Source of the DNA: Modestobacter sp. VKM Ac-2984 | GTDB taxonomy: Bacteria > Actinomycetota > Actinomycetes > Mycobacteriales > Geodermatophilaceae | DNA length: 64,000 bases | Reading direction: 5' to 3' | Assembly: GCF_026967985.1 (NCBI RefSeq) | Contig: NZ_JAPVBJ010000010.1 | Location: forward strand, 62,001-126,000 | In this document: piece after piece, positions 1-8,913 of the stretch | How the letters are laid out: every line of letters starts with the position of its first letter | Numbering within the stretch: the stretch's first letter is position 1 | The notes under the pieces: model-generated | The model's database searches: none | What the model was told of the DNA's origin: nothing | Seen by the model: only the letters and a program-made list of their open reading frames with translations | Translations under genes and position numbers: made by a program

Positions 1-2
1 GC

Positions 3-1010
3 GCGGCTGCCTTCTACTCCGGTCCCGTCGCGCAGGAGCTGCTCGCGGGGTTGACCCGGCTGGGCAGCCGGCTCAGCGCCGCCGACCTCCGCGCCTTCGC
101 ACCCGAGACGGTGTCACCGCTGCACCGGGACCACGGCGACCACACCATCTGGACCAGCCCGCTCAACACCCAGGGCTACCAGCTCCTCCAGGTCCTCGGT
201 GCGCTGGCACACCTGCCCGAGGACGTCGACGTGGACGGCGCCGGTGCGGGCTCGCTGGCCGCGCTGTGGTCGCGGGCCAACCGCGACCGCGCGCGGCTGC
301 TGGCCGACCCCCGGTACGCGGACGTCGACGTGGAGGAGCTCCTCTCCGGCGACGCGCTCGCCGGGGCCGCGAAGGAGGCCGTGACCGCCGGTGCCACCGA
401 CGGCCCGACCGCCTTCGTCCAGCCCCGCGGGGACACGGTGGCCGTGGTGACCACCGACAGCGACGGCTACGCGGCGTGCCTGATCCTCAGCGTGTTCCAC
501 CCCTTCGGCTCCGGGCTGCTGGAGCCCACCACGGGGGTCGTCCTGCACAACCGCGGGGCCTACTTCTCCCTCGACCCGGCCAGCGCCAACTGCCTGGCCC
601 CGGGCAAGCGACCCGGTCACACGCTCATGCCGGTGATGGTCACCCGGGGCGACGAGCTCGCCTGGGTCGTCGGCACGATGGGCGGCAAGGCCCAGCCGCA
701 GATCCAGGCGCAGGTGCTCCGCGCGCTGTTCGCCGGCGCGTCCCCCGGGCAGGCCGTGGGCACCCCGCGCTGGGTCGTCGGCGGTCTGGGCGCCGGCGAG
801 CCGGAGGACCTCGTGCTGGTCGAGTCCGACGTGCCGGCCGTCGTCCAGGGCGCCATCGCCGGTCGCGGATACACGCTGCAGGAGTACGCGCCGCACAGCG
901 AGATGCTCGGGCACGCCCAGGTCATCCGGGTCGACGTCGATGGGTTCACCGCTGCCAGCGACCCCCGGTCCGACGGGCGCGCGATGGTCGTCCCGGTCCC
1001 CGCACGGTGA
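3..1010 (+). CDS. Gamma-glutamyltransferase family protein (5' end outside window)
   Basis: The reading frame is already open at base 3, so this is the C-terminal part of a longer gene. It matches the gamma-glutamyltranspeptidase family, which cleaves or transfers gamma-glutamyl groups from glutathione-like substrates and self-processes into two subunits. Seen in the sequence: a GDT motif (Thr codon near 433) in the position of the autoprocessing nucleophile, then FGSG near 510, LHNRG near 545 and PGKRPGHT near 602, the usual order in the small subunit. The LHNRG/PGKRP pattern resembles the YwrD-like branch. It ends in a GTGA overlap with the next gene, suggesting co-transcription. Substrate cannot be told from sequence. 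Confidence 0.85.
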   Translation, partial: AAAFYSGPVAQELLAGLTRLGSRLSAADLRAFAPETVSPLHRDHGDHTIWTSPLNTQGYQLLQVLGALAHLPEDVDVDGAGAGSLAALWSRANRDRARLLADPRYADVDVEELLSGDALAGAAKEAVTAGATDGPTAFVQPRGDTVAVVTTDSDGYAACLILSVFHPFGSGLLEPTTGVVLHNRGAYFSLDPASANCLAPGKRPGHTLMPVMVTRGDELAWVVGTMGGKAQPQIQAQVLRALFAGASPGQAVGTPRWVVGGLGAGEPEDLVLVESDVPAVVQGAIAGRGYTLQEYAPHSEMLGHAQVIRVDVDGFTAASDPRSDGRAMVVPVPAR

Positions 1011-1783
1011 ACCGTCGGGTGAGCCAGGGACGCCGGGCCCCCCGTCACCCCCTGCAGACCGCGGCCTTCCTGCTGACCTTCGGCACCGGCATGTTCGACG
1101 CGATCAGCTACCTGGGCCTGGACCGGGTGTTCACCGCGAACATGACCGGCAACATCGTCCTGCTGGGCATGGGGCTGACGACCGACCAGGACATCCCCGT
1201 GCGCCTGGCGGCGATCGCGCTCGCCGGGTTCGCCGTCGGTGCGCTGGCGGCCGCACGGTTCCTGCGCCGCCAACCGACCGGCCTGCAGGTGCCGCTCCGC
1301 TCACTGCTGCTCATCGGGGCGCTCGCCGTGCTGACCGCCGCCTCGGCGGTCGCCTTCCTCGTCGTGCCGGAGGTGCCGCGCGCGCTGCTGGTCGGCATCA
1401 CCGCGGCGTTGAGCGCCGGCATGGGCATGCAGGCGGTCGTGGCCAAGCGCTTCGGCGTCCCCGACGTGTCCACCGTCGTGCTGACCATGACCCTGACCAG
1501 CTGGATGAGCGAGTCCCGGCTCGGCGGCGGCACCGGCGTGCACTCGTTCCGCCGGGGCGGCGCCATCGTGCTCATGGCGGCCGGGGCGGCCGCCGGCGGT
1601 GGCCTCCTGCTCCTGGGCGACGCGGTGGCCCTCGCCGCCGCCGCTGCGGTCGTGCTCACCGCCCTCGCGCTGATGACCCGGAGCCATCTGGTGGCGCGCC
1701 GGACAGCGGTCGCCGGTCCGGGAACGACGCCGGTCCCGGACCGACAGCCGACCGCCGCCCGTAGCCCCGCCCAGGCGCCCTGA
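1007..1783 (+). CDS. DUF1275 (YoaK-like) membrane protein
   Basis: A 258-residue protein starting with GTG inside a GTGA overlap with the preceding stop; a second in-frame GTG lies at 1019. It has about six hydrophobic segments and the family signature: FxxGxxDAISYLGL near the N-terminus followed by FTANMTGN, and a GMGMQ segment in the second half. DUF1275 proteins are inner-membrane proteins of unknown function. The C-terminal tail after about residue 230 is polar and probably cytoplasmic. Translationally coupled to the gamma-glutamyltransferase gene, but no functional link is known. Confidence 0.8.
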   Translation: MNRRVSQGRRAPRHPLQTAAFLLTFGTGMFDAISYLGLDRVFTANMTGNIVLLGMGLTTDQDIPVRLAAIALAGFAVGALAAARFLRRQPTGLQVPLRSLLLIGALAVLTAASAVAFLVVPEVPRALLVGITAALSAGMGMQAVVAKRFGVPDVSTVVLTMTLTSWMSESRLGGGTGVHSFRRGGAIVLMAAGAAAGGGLLLLGDAVALAAAAAVVLTALALMTRSHLVARRTAVAGPGTTPVPDRQPTAARSPAQAP

Positions 1784-1885
1784 CCGGTCGGTCCGCGGAC
1801 GGCAGGTGTCGGGCGACAACGGCGCGGGAAGGCAGGATCGACCGCGACGGACGACGACCGCGTACGCCCGACCCGAAGGACCCTC

Positions 1886-2284
1886 GTGCCCCCCTCCCGT
1901 CCCCGCCTCCGCTCGGCAGCCCGGATCGCCCTCGGCGGCATGCTCGTCTTCGCCGGCACCAGCCACCTGACCTTCGCGCGGGAGGACTTCCGCGCCCAGG
2001 TGCCCCCGTGGGTCCCGATCGACACCGATGACGTGGTGCTCGCGTCCGGCGTCGTGGAGATCGGGCTGGGCGCGGCCCTCGCCGCCCTCCCCCGCGAGCA
2101 GCGCCGGATCGGGGCGTTCGCGGCGCTCTTCTTCACCGCGATCTTCCCGGGCAACATCGCGCAGTACACCGGACGGCGCGACGCCTTCGGCCTGGACACC
2201 GACCGCAAGCGGGCCCTCCGCCTGCTCGGTCAGCCGGTGCTCGTGGCCTGGGCCTGGTGGTCGACCCGCACCCGCACTCCCTGA
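1886..2284 (+). CDS. DoxX family small membrane protein
   Basis: A 132-residue protein with a GTG start. It shows the DoxX-like layout: an N-terminal arginine-rich stretch, a first hydrophobic segment with GGMLVFAGTSHL, a second around LASGVVEIGLGAAL, a third around FAALFFTAIFPGNIAQYT and a C-terminal segment ending WAWW. DoxX-like proteins are small membrane proteins, some linked to redox homeostasis; the role here is unknown. It is convergent with the aminotransferase gene to its right, about 30 bases away. No partner genes are nearby. Confidence 0.7.
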   Translation: MPPSRPRLRSAARIALGGMLVFAGTSHLTFAREDFRAQVPPWVPIDTDDVVLASGVVEIGLGAALAALPREQRRIGAFAALFFTAIFPGNIAQYTGRRDAFGLDTDRKRALRLLGQPVLVAWAWWSTRTRTP

Positions 2285-2317
2285 CCGCACCGGCCAGGGG
2301 GAGCCGGCCTTGCCTCC

Positions 2318-3655
2318 TCAGCGCCCCTGACCGGCTGCTGCAACGGGGCGGCTCCGGATCTCGTCCCCGCCGGGAGCGGTGAGGGCGCGCAGGGCCTCGC
2401 CCAGCGTGGCGACGTCCGCCAGCGGCGTGGCCGAGCTGCAGCTCACCCGCACCGCGCCCGGCAGCCGGTCGGTCCGGTCCGCCCGGGCGTCGTCGTGGAA
2501 CTGCTGCACCTGGCTCGGGGTGAGCCCGAACAGCCGGCTGAGGTAGGGGTGGGCGCAGAAGCACCCGCTGCGGACCCCGATGCCGTGCTCCCGGGCCAGC
2601 CGCTCCGCGACCTCCGCGTGCGGCATCCCGTCGATGACGAAGGCGGCCACGGGGAGCCGGTCGCCGGACGTCGGGCCCAGGCGGCGCAGCCCGGGAACGG
2701 TGGCGAGCTCGTCGTCCAGCGTCCGGACGAGCAGGTCCTCGTGGAACCGGTTCCGCCCCGCTGCGGCGAGCAGCTCCTCCGCGGCGGCGGCGAGGGCCAC
2801 GACGCCGACGACGTTGGGCGTGCCTGCGTCGTCCCGGTCGGGGGTGTCGGCCCAGACGACGTCGGTGTGCGAGACCGCCTTCACCGCCCCACCCCCGACG
2901 AGGAAGGGCTCGCCGTCGGCGAGGAGCCGTCGGTCGACGACCAGGCCGCCCGCGCCGAAGGGCGCGAACATCTTGTGCCCGGACCAGGCGAGGACGTCGA
3001 TCCCGAGAGCGGCCATGTCCACCGGGCGGTGCGGCACCAGCTGCGCACCGTCGACCACCACCAGCACACCCCGGTCCCGGGCCGCTGCGGCGATGCCGGC
3101 GAGGTCGGGCATCCAGCCGGTGACGTTGGACGCCCCGGAGACCGCCAGCACGCGTGGCGTGGGCCGCGCGTCGAGGGCGGCGACCACGGCGGCGACGTCG
3201 AAGGTCCCGGCCCGGTCGACGTCGACGACCCGCACCTGCGCGTGGCGCTGCCAGGGCAGCAGGTTGGCGTGGTGCTCGACCGCGGTGGTGACCACCACGT
3301 CGTCGCGGGTCAGGCCCAGTCGGAAGGCGGTCAGGTTGAGGGCCTCGGTGGTGTTCCGGGGGAACAGGGCCACGTGCGTGCCCGGATCGGCGCCCACGAA
3401 CCGGAGGAGGGTCTCGCGCGCCTGCTCGTACCGGGCGCTGGTGAACTGCGACTTCGCGCCGGCTCCCCGGTGGACGCTGGAGTACCACGGCAGGAACTCC
3501 TGCACGACACGGACGACGCCCGCCGAGGCCGACGTGGTGGCCGCGGCGTCGAGGTCGACGTACCGACGCTGCTCACCGCCGACGGAGATGCGCAGGTCGG
3601 CGCCGATGAGGGGGTCCACCTGGGCCACGTCTCCCGTTCCGCACGAGGGCGTCAT
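2318..3655 (-). CDS. Class V aminotransferase / cysteine desulfurase-like protein
   Basis: A PLP-dependent protein of the SufS/NifS fold group, about 445 residues. Seen: the [11 protein letters not shown] segment, VDGAQLVPH with the PLP-binding Asp, SGHKMFAPFG with the Schiff-base lysine, and RSGCFCAHPY where SufS enzymes carry the persulfide cysteine. It is not next to Fe-S genes; a true sufS lies at 58276-59613, so this may be a paralogue with another substrate (isopenicillin-epimerase-like or desulfurase-like). Start: ATG at 3655 has GGAG 10 bases upstream; ATG at 3661 and GTG at 3685 are alternatives. Confidence 0.75.
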   Translation of the reverse strand: MTPSCGTGDVAQVDPLIGADLRISVGGEQRRYVDLDAAATTSASAGVVRVVQEFLPWYSSVHRGAGAKSQFTSARYEQARETLLRFVGADPGTHVALFPRNTTEALNLTAFRLGLTRDDVVVTTAVEHHANLLPWQRHAQVRVVDVDRAGTFDVAAVVAALDARPTPRVLAVSGASNVTGWMPDLAGIAAAARDRGVLVVVDGAQLVPHRPVDMAALGIDVLAWSGHKMFAPFGAGGLVVDRRLLADGEPFLVGGGAVKAVSHTDVVWADTPDRDDAGTPNVVGVVALAAAAEELLAAAGRNRFHEDLLVRTLDDELATVPGLRRLGPTSGDRLPVAAFVIDGMPHAEVAERLAREHGIGVRSGCFCAHPYLSRLFGLTPSQVQQFHDDARADRTDRLPGAVRVSCSSATPLADVATLGEALRALTAPGGDEIRSRPVAAAGQGR

Positions 3656-3803
3656 GGCCATCGAGCTCCGGTCATGACGGGTCACCGCCGCAGGCGACCG
3701 CTCGGGAGCCTCTCACCGCGGACCCCCGACGACGGGTGACGACACCCCCACCGGCTGTGGTGACAGCCACTTCGCCCCGATCAGCGTGGGGACGGTTGGC
3801 GGC

Positions 3804-4502
3804 TCAGCTCGCGACCAGTACGAAGAAGACGAAGCTCAAGAAGGACGTGCGGCCGGTGAACTGGGGCGGCAGGAGCTCCGGCGGCGTGTCCGGCGACCAC
3901 GGCGGTTCACTGATGCGGGCGAGCTGGAAGCCCGCGTCCGCGAAGGCGTCCGTCATGGCGTGCAGCGGCCGGTGCCAGTACGTCAGCTCAGCCCGCTGGT
4001 CCCCGAAGGTGTACTCGTCCGTCCACTGGGTGAGGGCGAAGTAGTCGGTCTCCGGGTGCAGCATCTTGTAGAGGCTCGGGTGGTTGACCGACAGCATGAG
4101 CCGGCCACCCGGCCGGAGCACGCGACGCAGCTCGGCCAGCGGTGCGGACCAGTCACGCAGGTAGTGCAGGACGAGCGAGGCGGTGACGTCGTCGAAGCTG
4201 TCGTCGGCGAAGGGGAGCGGGGCCGACAGGTCGGCGACCTGGACGTCGGCGTCCGCACCGAGCCGCTCCCGCGCCAACTCGACCATGACCGCGCTGGAGT
4301 CGAAGCCCGTCACGACGGCACCCCGAGTGCGCAGCGCCGCAGCGAGCGGTCCGGAGCCACAGCCGGCATCGAGGACGCGGCGACCGCGGACGTCACCGAC
4401 GAGGTCGAGCATCGCGGGTCGCTCGTAGTGGGCGTTGATGAGGTTGCCGTCGTTCTCCGCCGAGTACGCCGCACCGAAACTGTCGTAGTCGTTGACCTTC
4501 AC
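3804..4502 (-). CDS. Class I SAM-dependent methyltransferase
   Basis: A 232-residue Rossmann-fold methyltransferase. Motif I is VLDAGCGSGPLA (about residues 43-54), followed by an acidic motif II (VTGFDSS), an ADLSAPLPF segment and post-motif LVLHYLRDW with the family's LRRVLRPGGRL strand. The N-terminus (YDSFGAAYSAEN) resembles ubiquinone/menaquinone-type or small-molecule methyltransferases. The C-terminal 40 residues are hydrophobic-aromatic. Substrate unknown. The gene stands alone: upstream lies a decayed gene, downstream the class V aminotransferase is 149 bases away on the same strand. Confidence 0.85.
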   Translation of the reverse strand: MKVNDYDSFGAAYSAENDGNLINAHYERPAMLDLVGDVRGRRVLDAGCGSGPLAAALRTRGAVVTGFDSSAVMVELARERLGADADVQVADLSAPLPFADDSFDDVTASLVLHYLRDWSAPLAELRRVLRPGGRLMLSVNHPSLYKMLHPETDYFALTQWTDEYTFGDQRAELTYWHRPLHAMTDAFADAGFQLARISEPPWSPDTPPELLPPQFTGRTSFLSFVFFVLVAS

Positions 4503-4550
4503 GTGCGGCCTCGCCTCCAGTGACTGATCGAGCGGTCAACGTATCCGGGC

Positions 4551-4983
4551 TCAGGCAGGCTCGACGACGACCTCGCCCTCGATGCGACCGGCGGCGGCTC
4601 CACAGCGCGAGTGTGTGCTGCGGACCTCCACAGATGACGTCCGTGGGCCCCGGCATCGGCGGAGGCCCACGGCGCCGCCGACGAACACCTCCTCGGCCAG
4701 CGGACTTCCGGCCAGCCGGGTCGGCCGCTGGATGCGGCCGGGGTCGTGCGGCTCGTCCGCCTGCACCTCCGTGCTCGAGATGGACACGAACGCCGGGTGG
4801 GCCGCGAGGTCCGCGCACCAGCTCCGCCGACCCGGAAGGGCGCCCAGGTAGGCGGTCCCCACGCGCCTGCGGCGCCAGATGTCGATCCGCCGAGGGCGAC
4901 CGGTGGGCGCCCCCGGTCGTGGTGACACGGCTGAACACGGCTGCCGCACGGCGGGCGTCGGACCGGGCGGGCCGCACCACCAC
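4551..4983 (-). pseudogene. Decayed deazaflavin (F420)-dependent nitroreductase-like gene
   Basis: No single frame covers this stretch, but on the minus strand pieces of one family appear in order across frames. Frame A has AAAVFSRVTTTG (near 4955-4920); frame B continues RRIDIWRRR, GTAYLGALPGRRSW and LAAHPAF (near 4890-4770); frame A again gives ADPAGRK (near 4715). This order (TTTGRRSGxxRxIxIW, then Y-G-W-LxxxP, then DPxxRR) is that of the DUF385/deazaflavin-dependent nitroreductase family. At least two indels are needed, so I call it a pseudogene. The identification rests on short motifs and is moderate. Confidence 0.45.
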
Positions 4984-4987
4984 GAGG

Positions 4988-5992
4988 TCAGCGGTCGGAG
5001 AGATCGCTCGTCCTGGCGCTGCCGGTCGACCTTCTCAGGATCAGCTCCGAGGGGACGACGAGCTGTGGCGCCTGCTCCCGGTACTGGTCCATCGAGGTCA
5101 ACAGGAGCTCGACGGCGGCTCGTCCGACGTCGGCGTGCGCACCACCCAGGGTCGTCAGGGTGGGTGTACAGAGATCGGCGGCGAAGATGTCGTCGAAGCC
5201 GACCACGCTCACATCGGCCGGTACTCGGACCCCGCGATCGGCCAGGCGCCGCAGGACCCCGATGGCGAGCAGGTCGTTGTGCGCGATGGCCGCGGTCGCA
5301 TCGGTCGTCAGCGCCGCATCGGCAGCGGCGCCGCCACTGGCCACCGTGGGGGTGAAGGGACCCATGCGCCGGGCGTGCACGCCCAGCTCGGCCGCGGCCG
5401 CCCGGATGGCGGCCCACCGGCTCGCCGCCATCCAGGAGTTCTGCGGGCCCGCGAGGTAGACGACCGACTCGTGCCCGAGCGAGGCCAGGTGGGACACCAT
5501 CTGCCGGCACCCCTCGGCGTGCTCGAGCACGACGCTGGCGAGGCCGGGCACACGACGGTTGACCACGACCACCTTCTGGGTGGCAGCGAGTTGCAGCAGG
5601 TTCTCCGCGGGCTGCCGACTGGCCGCGAGGAGGAAGCCGTCGACGGACCGGGTCAGCCGCTGGATCTGTTCGAGTTCGATCCGGGGTGACTCCTCGGCGT
5701 TGACCAGCACGAGGGTGTAGCCGGAGGCCTTGGCTCGCAGTTCGGCACCGCGGATCAGCTCGAAGAAGTGCGGGTTGGTGATGTCGGAGACCACCATCGC
5801 CACCGTCTGGGTCCGGCGGGACACCAGCGCACGCGCATGCGGGTTCGGCTGGTAGCCGAGGCGTCTGGCCGTCTCCAGCACGTGCTCCCGGGTGGCCGCA
5901 CGGACCCGGTCTGGGGCGCTGAATGCCCGCGACACGGTCGACGTCGAGACGTCGGCGGCCTGGGCGACGTCATAGATGGTCGAGCTCCTCAT
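4988..5992 (-). CDS. LacI family transcriptional regulator
   Basis: A 334-residue LacI/GalR regulator. The N-terminal HTH is clear (TIYDVAQAADVSTSTVSRAF, about residues 5-24), followed by the hinge region (LGYQPNPHARAL) and a periplasmic-binding-protein-like effector domain ending with the family's VSVVGFDDI and LTTLGGAHADVG segments. It is divergent from the TRAP transporter/dehydrogenase operon with 128 bases between them, so it very likely controls that operon in response to a substrate or intermediate. A pair of TTCTGCAAC repeats in the gap is the likely operator. Confidence 0.9.
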   Translation of the reverse strand: MRSSTIYDVAQAADVSTSTVSRAFSAPDRVRAATREHVLETARRLGYQPNPHARALVSRRTQTVAMVVSDITNPHFFELIRGAELRAKASGYTLVLVNAEESPRIELEQIQRLTRSVDGFLLAASRQPAENLLQLAATQKVVVVNRRVPGLASVVLEHAEGCRQMVSHLASLGHESVVYLAGPQNSWMAASRWAAIRAAAAELGVHARRMGPFTPTVASGGAAADAALTTDATAAIAHNDLLAIGVLRRLADRGVRVPADVSVVGFDDIFAADLCTPTLTTLGGAHADVGRAAVELLLTSMDQYREQAPQLVVPSELILRRSTGSARTSDLSDR

Positions 5993-6019
5993 GCGGACAT
6001 CACAGTCCGGTCACGAGAT

Positions 6020-6038
6020 TTCTGCAACATTCTGCAAC
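6020..6038. promoter_or_regulatory. Tandem TTCTGCAAC repeats, candidate LacI-type operator
   Basis: Two identical 9-base repeats lie at 6020-6028 and 6030-6038, spaced 10 bases start to start, about one helical turn. They sit between the divergent LacI gene and the TRAP operon. Read on the minus strand each contains GTTGCAGAA, similar to half-sites used by LacI-type regulators. Binding is inferred. Confidence 0.45.
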
Positions 6039-6120
6039 CCTTTGCCACGCCCCCTCAGCCCTTCGTACGGTCCCCCGGTGTTGTGACGGGCAGCACAAGG
6101 GCTGCGGAGAAGGGCTGGCG

Positions 6121-6657
6121 ATGACAGCAACTGACGGCCGACCACCTGCACGGTGGAAGTCGTGGATCGTGGTGGTCACGCGCGTGGAGCTGGCGCTGGC
6201 CGCCACTGCGCTGGCGGTGCTGTTCGTGCTGGTCCTCGTGCAGGCCGCCCAGCGCTACCTGCCGGTCGGCGGCTGGTCGTGGACCGGCGAGCTGGCGCGG
6301 TTCTGTCTGGTGTGGGTCACGTTCACGGTGGCCGGGGTGCTGGTCACCACCGACTCCCACATCGCGCTGCAGCTGGTCGACAACGTCAAGAACCCGAAGG
6401 TCGTCCGGTTCGTGCGGGTCCTGGCCAGTGCGATCGTCGCCGTCATCGGCGCCGGCTTCGCAGCCGAGGCGTGGGAGCTGATGTCCACGCAGGGGCAGCT
6501 CAAGTCGCCGTCCCTGCGCATGCCGCTGACCTTCCTGTACCTCTTCCCCTTCCTCGGCTTCCTCAGCACCGCCATCCGGGGCGCCGTGGCCGCGGTGGTC
6601 TTCGCCGTCCGCGGCGTGCCGGCTCCGGTCGGGACGACGGAGGTGCGGCCGGCATGA
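6121..6657 (+). CDS. TRAP transporter small permease (DctQ-like)
   Basis: A 178-residue membrane protein with four hydrophobic segments, the normal DctQ architecture. The GWSWTGELARFCLVWVTF segment (W-x-E-E/L-R-x-x-x-W-x-x-F pattern) is characteristic of the family, and H/D residues follow in TTDSHIALQLV. DctQ is the small membrane subunit of sodium-driven TRAP uptake systems and works with DctM and DctP, both encoded just downstream. The ATG start is preceded by GAGAAGGG. It overlaps dctM by 4 bases (ATGA). Confidence 0.85.
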   Translation: MTATDGRPPARWKSWIVVVTRVELALAATALAVLFVLVLVQAAQRYLPVGGWSWTGELARFCLVWVTFTVAGVLVTTDSHIALQLVDNVKNPKVVRFVRVLASAIVAVIGAGFAAEAWELMSTQGQLKSPSLRMPLTFLYLFPFLGFLSTAIRGAVAAVVFAVRGVPAPVGTTEVRPA

Positions 6658-7928
6658 GCCTCCTGCTGCTGACCATCGCGATCGTCGCCCTGCTCTTCAT
6701 CCGGGTCCCGGTGGCGTTCGCGTTCCTCGGCCCCTCGCTGGCCTACATGCTGCTCACCGGGCAGTCCCTCGGCCTCAGCCTCCGGCTGATCGTGAACGCG
6801 ACGGCGAGCTTCCCGCTGCTCGCCGTGCCGCTGTTCATCCTGCTCGGCGTCATCGCCAACCGGGGCGGCATCGCCGACCGGCTCTTCGACTTCGCCCTGG
6901 CGCTGCTGGGCCGGGTGCGCGGCGGCCTGGGCTACGTGAGCGTCGGCGTCAGCCTCGGCTTCTCCTGGATGAGCGGCTCGGCAGTGGCCGACGCCGCCGC
7001 CCTGGGCAAGATCCAGATCCCGGCCATGGTGCGCAACGGCTACCCGCTCCGCTTCGGCCTGGGCGTCACCGGTGCCGCCTCGCTGATCGCCCCGGTGATG
7101 CCGCCGAGCATCCCAGCGGTCATCTTCGCCGGACTGGCCGCGGTCTCGACCGGTGGGCTCTTCGCCGCCTCCGTGGTGCCGGCGCTGCTGATGGCCTTCG
7201 GCCTGTGCGTCGTCGTCTTCTTCCTGGTGCGAAAGCAGCCGGACATCATCCGGACCGACTTCTCGATGCGCCAGCTGGTCGTCACCGGACGACGGGTGAT
7301 CGGCCCGATCCTCGCCCCGGTGATCATCCTGGGCGGCATCCTGGGCGGCTTCTTCACGCCCACCGAGGCCGCCGCCGTCGGCGTTGCCTACATGCTGCTG
7401 CTCTGCCTGGCCTACCGGAGCCTGAAGGTCCGGGAACTGCCCAAGGTGCTCACCGAGACGGTCACGACGACCGGGGCGATCATGCTGATCGTCTCCTCCG
7501 CGTCGCTGCTCGGCTACATCCTGGCCCGCGAGCGGGTCCCCCAGATGCTGGCCGAGAACGTCTTCGGGTTCACCGAGAACGCCACGGTCTTCCTGCTGAT
7601 GACGGCGATCCTGATGCTCGTCCTGGGCACGGTGGTGGACCCGACCGCCGTCCTGGTGCTGGTGGTGCCGATCCTGCTGCCGATCAGCGCGAGCTTCGGC
7701 GTCGACCCGATCGTGCTCGGTGTGCTGATGATCGTCGCGCTGATGATCGGGCTGCTCACCCCGCCGGTCGGCACCGTGCTCTACGTCCTCAGCTCGGTGG
7801 CCGAGACGAAGGTCAGCGAGGTCTTCCGCGGTTGCCTGCCGTTCATCGTCCCCCTCGTGGTGATCCTCGGCCTGATCATCGCCTTCCCCGACGCCGTCCT
7901 CTGGCTGCCGGGGGTGCTGGGCCTGTGA
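6654..7928 (+). CDS. TRAP transporter large permease (DctM-like)
   Basis: A 424-residue, highly hydrophobic protein with about 12 membrane segments. It shows the DctM pattern: LFIRVPVAFAFLGPS at the N-terminus, PLLAVPLFILLG, then GSAVADAAALGKIQIPAM, PVMPPSIPAVIFAGLA, FFTPTEAAAVGVAY and LTPPVGTVLYV near the end. It is the transport subunit of the TRAP system, starts in an ATGA overlap with dctQ and ends in a GTGA overlap with the dehydrogenase gene. The neighbours suggest a quinate/shikimate-like anion as cargo. Confidence 0.9.
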   Translation: MSLLLLTIAIVALLFIRVPVAFAFLGPSLAYMLLTGQSLGLSLRLIVNATASFPLLAVPLFILLGVIANRGGIADRLFDFALALLGRVRGGLGYVSVGVSLGFSWMSGSAVADAAALGKIQIPAMVRNGYPLRFGLGVTGAASLIAPVMPPSIPAVIFAGLAAVSTGGLFAASVVPALLMAFGLCVVVFFLVRKQPDIIRTDFSMRQLVVTGRRVIGPILAPVIILGGILGGFFTPTEAAAVGVAYMLLLCLAYRSLKVRELPKVLTETVTTTGAIMLIVSSASLLGYILARERVPQMLAENVFGFTENATVFLLMTAILMLVLGTVVDPTAVLVLVVPILLPISASFGVDPIVLGVLMIVALMIGLLTPPVGTVLYVLSSVAETKVSEVFRGCLPFIVPLVVILGLIIAFPDAVLWLPGVLGL

Positions 7929-8890
7929 CCGGCTCCGCACCGCAGACGGGCGCACCCGCCCCCCGCCGGTCCTTCCTCGCCGGGCTCCTCGGGCAGGGCA
8001 TCGGGCCGTCGCTCTCTCCCGAGCTGCACGAACGGGAGGGCGCCCGGCAGGGCCTGCGCTACACCTACAAGACCGTCGAGCTGCCGGACGACGCCCTGCA
8101 GCCGGACCACCTGCGGCGCCTGCTGCGCGCCGCGGTCGAGCTCGGCTTCGACGGGCTCAACGTCACCCACCCGGTCAAGCAGGTGATGGCACCGCTCGTC
8201 GACGAGCTGGCTCCGGAGGCCGCCGCCATCGGCGCGATCAACACGATCGTGATCGAGGACGGCCACACCCGGGGTCACAACACCGACGTGACCGGCTTCG
8301 CCGCGGCCCTGCGCGCCGGGCTGCCCGACGTCCCGCTGCAGCGCGTCGTGCTGATCGGTGCCGGCGGCGCCGGGGGCGCCGTCGCCCACGCCCTCGCCAG
8401 CCAGGGCGTCGAACAGCTGTCGGTGGTCGACCGCGACGCGGCGCGTGCCGAACAGCTGATCGGCGCGCTGGCGGCAGCCGGCAACCAGGTGTCGACGGAG
8501 GTCTGCGCGCCGGAGGAGCTGCCCGGCCTGCTGGCCGGCGCATCGGGTCTGGTGAACGCCACCCCGATGGGGATGGCCGCCCACCCCGGCACCCCGGTGC
8601 CCGCCGGCCTGCTGCGCCCGGACCTCTGGGTCGCCGACATCGTCTACCGACCGCTGCTGACCGAGCTCGTGCGGGAGGCGACCGCCCTGGGGTGCCGGGT
8701 GATGACCGGCGCCGGGATGGCCGTGAACCAGGCCGCCGACTCCTTCGAGCTCTTCATCGGCCGGGCTGCGGCTCGGCCGGCCATGTTCGCCGACTTCGAC
8801 GAGCTCGTCGCCGCCGAGGTCAACGGCGACGACCCGTCGCCCGGCGACACAGCACCAGACACCCCGACCGCCCACCCGACCGAGCACTGA
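7925..8890 (+). CDS. Shikimate/quinate dehydrogenase (AroE family)
   Basis: A 321-residue AroE-family protein. Seen: SxS substrate-binding residues (GPSLSPELH, Ser29 and Ser31), the catalytic Lys85 in NVTHPVKQ, Asp121 in HNTDVTGF, the dinucleotide-binding loop GAGGAGGA (about 145-152), NATPMGM, and the C-terminal MAVNQAADSFELF. It oxidises or reduces shikimate or quinate with a nicotinamide cofactor. Its place between TRAP transporter genes and next to dehydroquinase argues for a catabolic quinate/shikimate dehydrogenase rather than the aromatic-biosynthesis enzyme. The start is the GTG in the GTGA overlap. The last 30 residues are an acidic, proline/threonine-rich tail. Confidence 0.85.
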   Translation: MTGSAPQTGAPAPRRSFLAGLLGQGIGPSLSPELHEREGARQGLRYTYKTVELPDDALQPDHLRRLLRAAVELGFDGLNVTHPVKQVMAPLVDELAPEAAAIGAINTIVIEDGHTRGHNTDVTGFAAALRAGLPDVPLQRVVLIGAGGAGGAVAHALASQGVEQLSVVDRDAARAEQLIGALAAAGNQVSTEVCAPEELPGLLAGASGLVNATPMGMAAHPGTPVPAGLLRPDLWVADIVYRPLLTELVREATALGCRVMTGAGMAVNQAADSFELFIGRAAARPAMFADFDELVAAEVNGDDPSPGDTAPDTPTAHPTEH

Positions 8891-8913
8891 GAATCCCAAC
8901 GAAGGGAAAGACC

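Noticed and set aside
2318-3655. Second sufS gene
   Set aside because: It has SufS-like motifs but sits alone, far from the suf operon, and has an unusual CFC active-site segment; kept as a class V aminotransferase without a sufS name.
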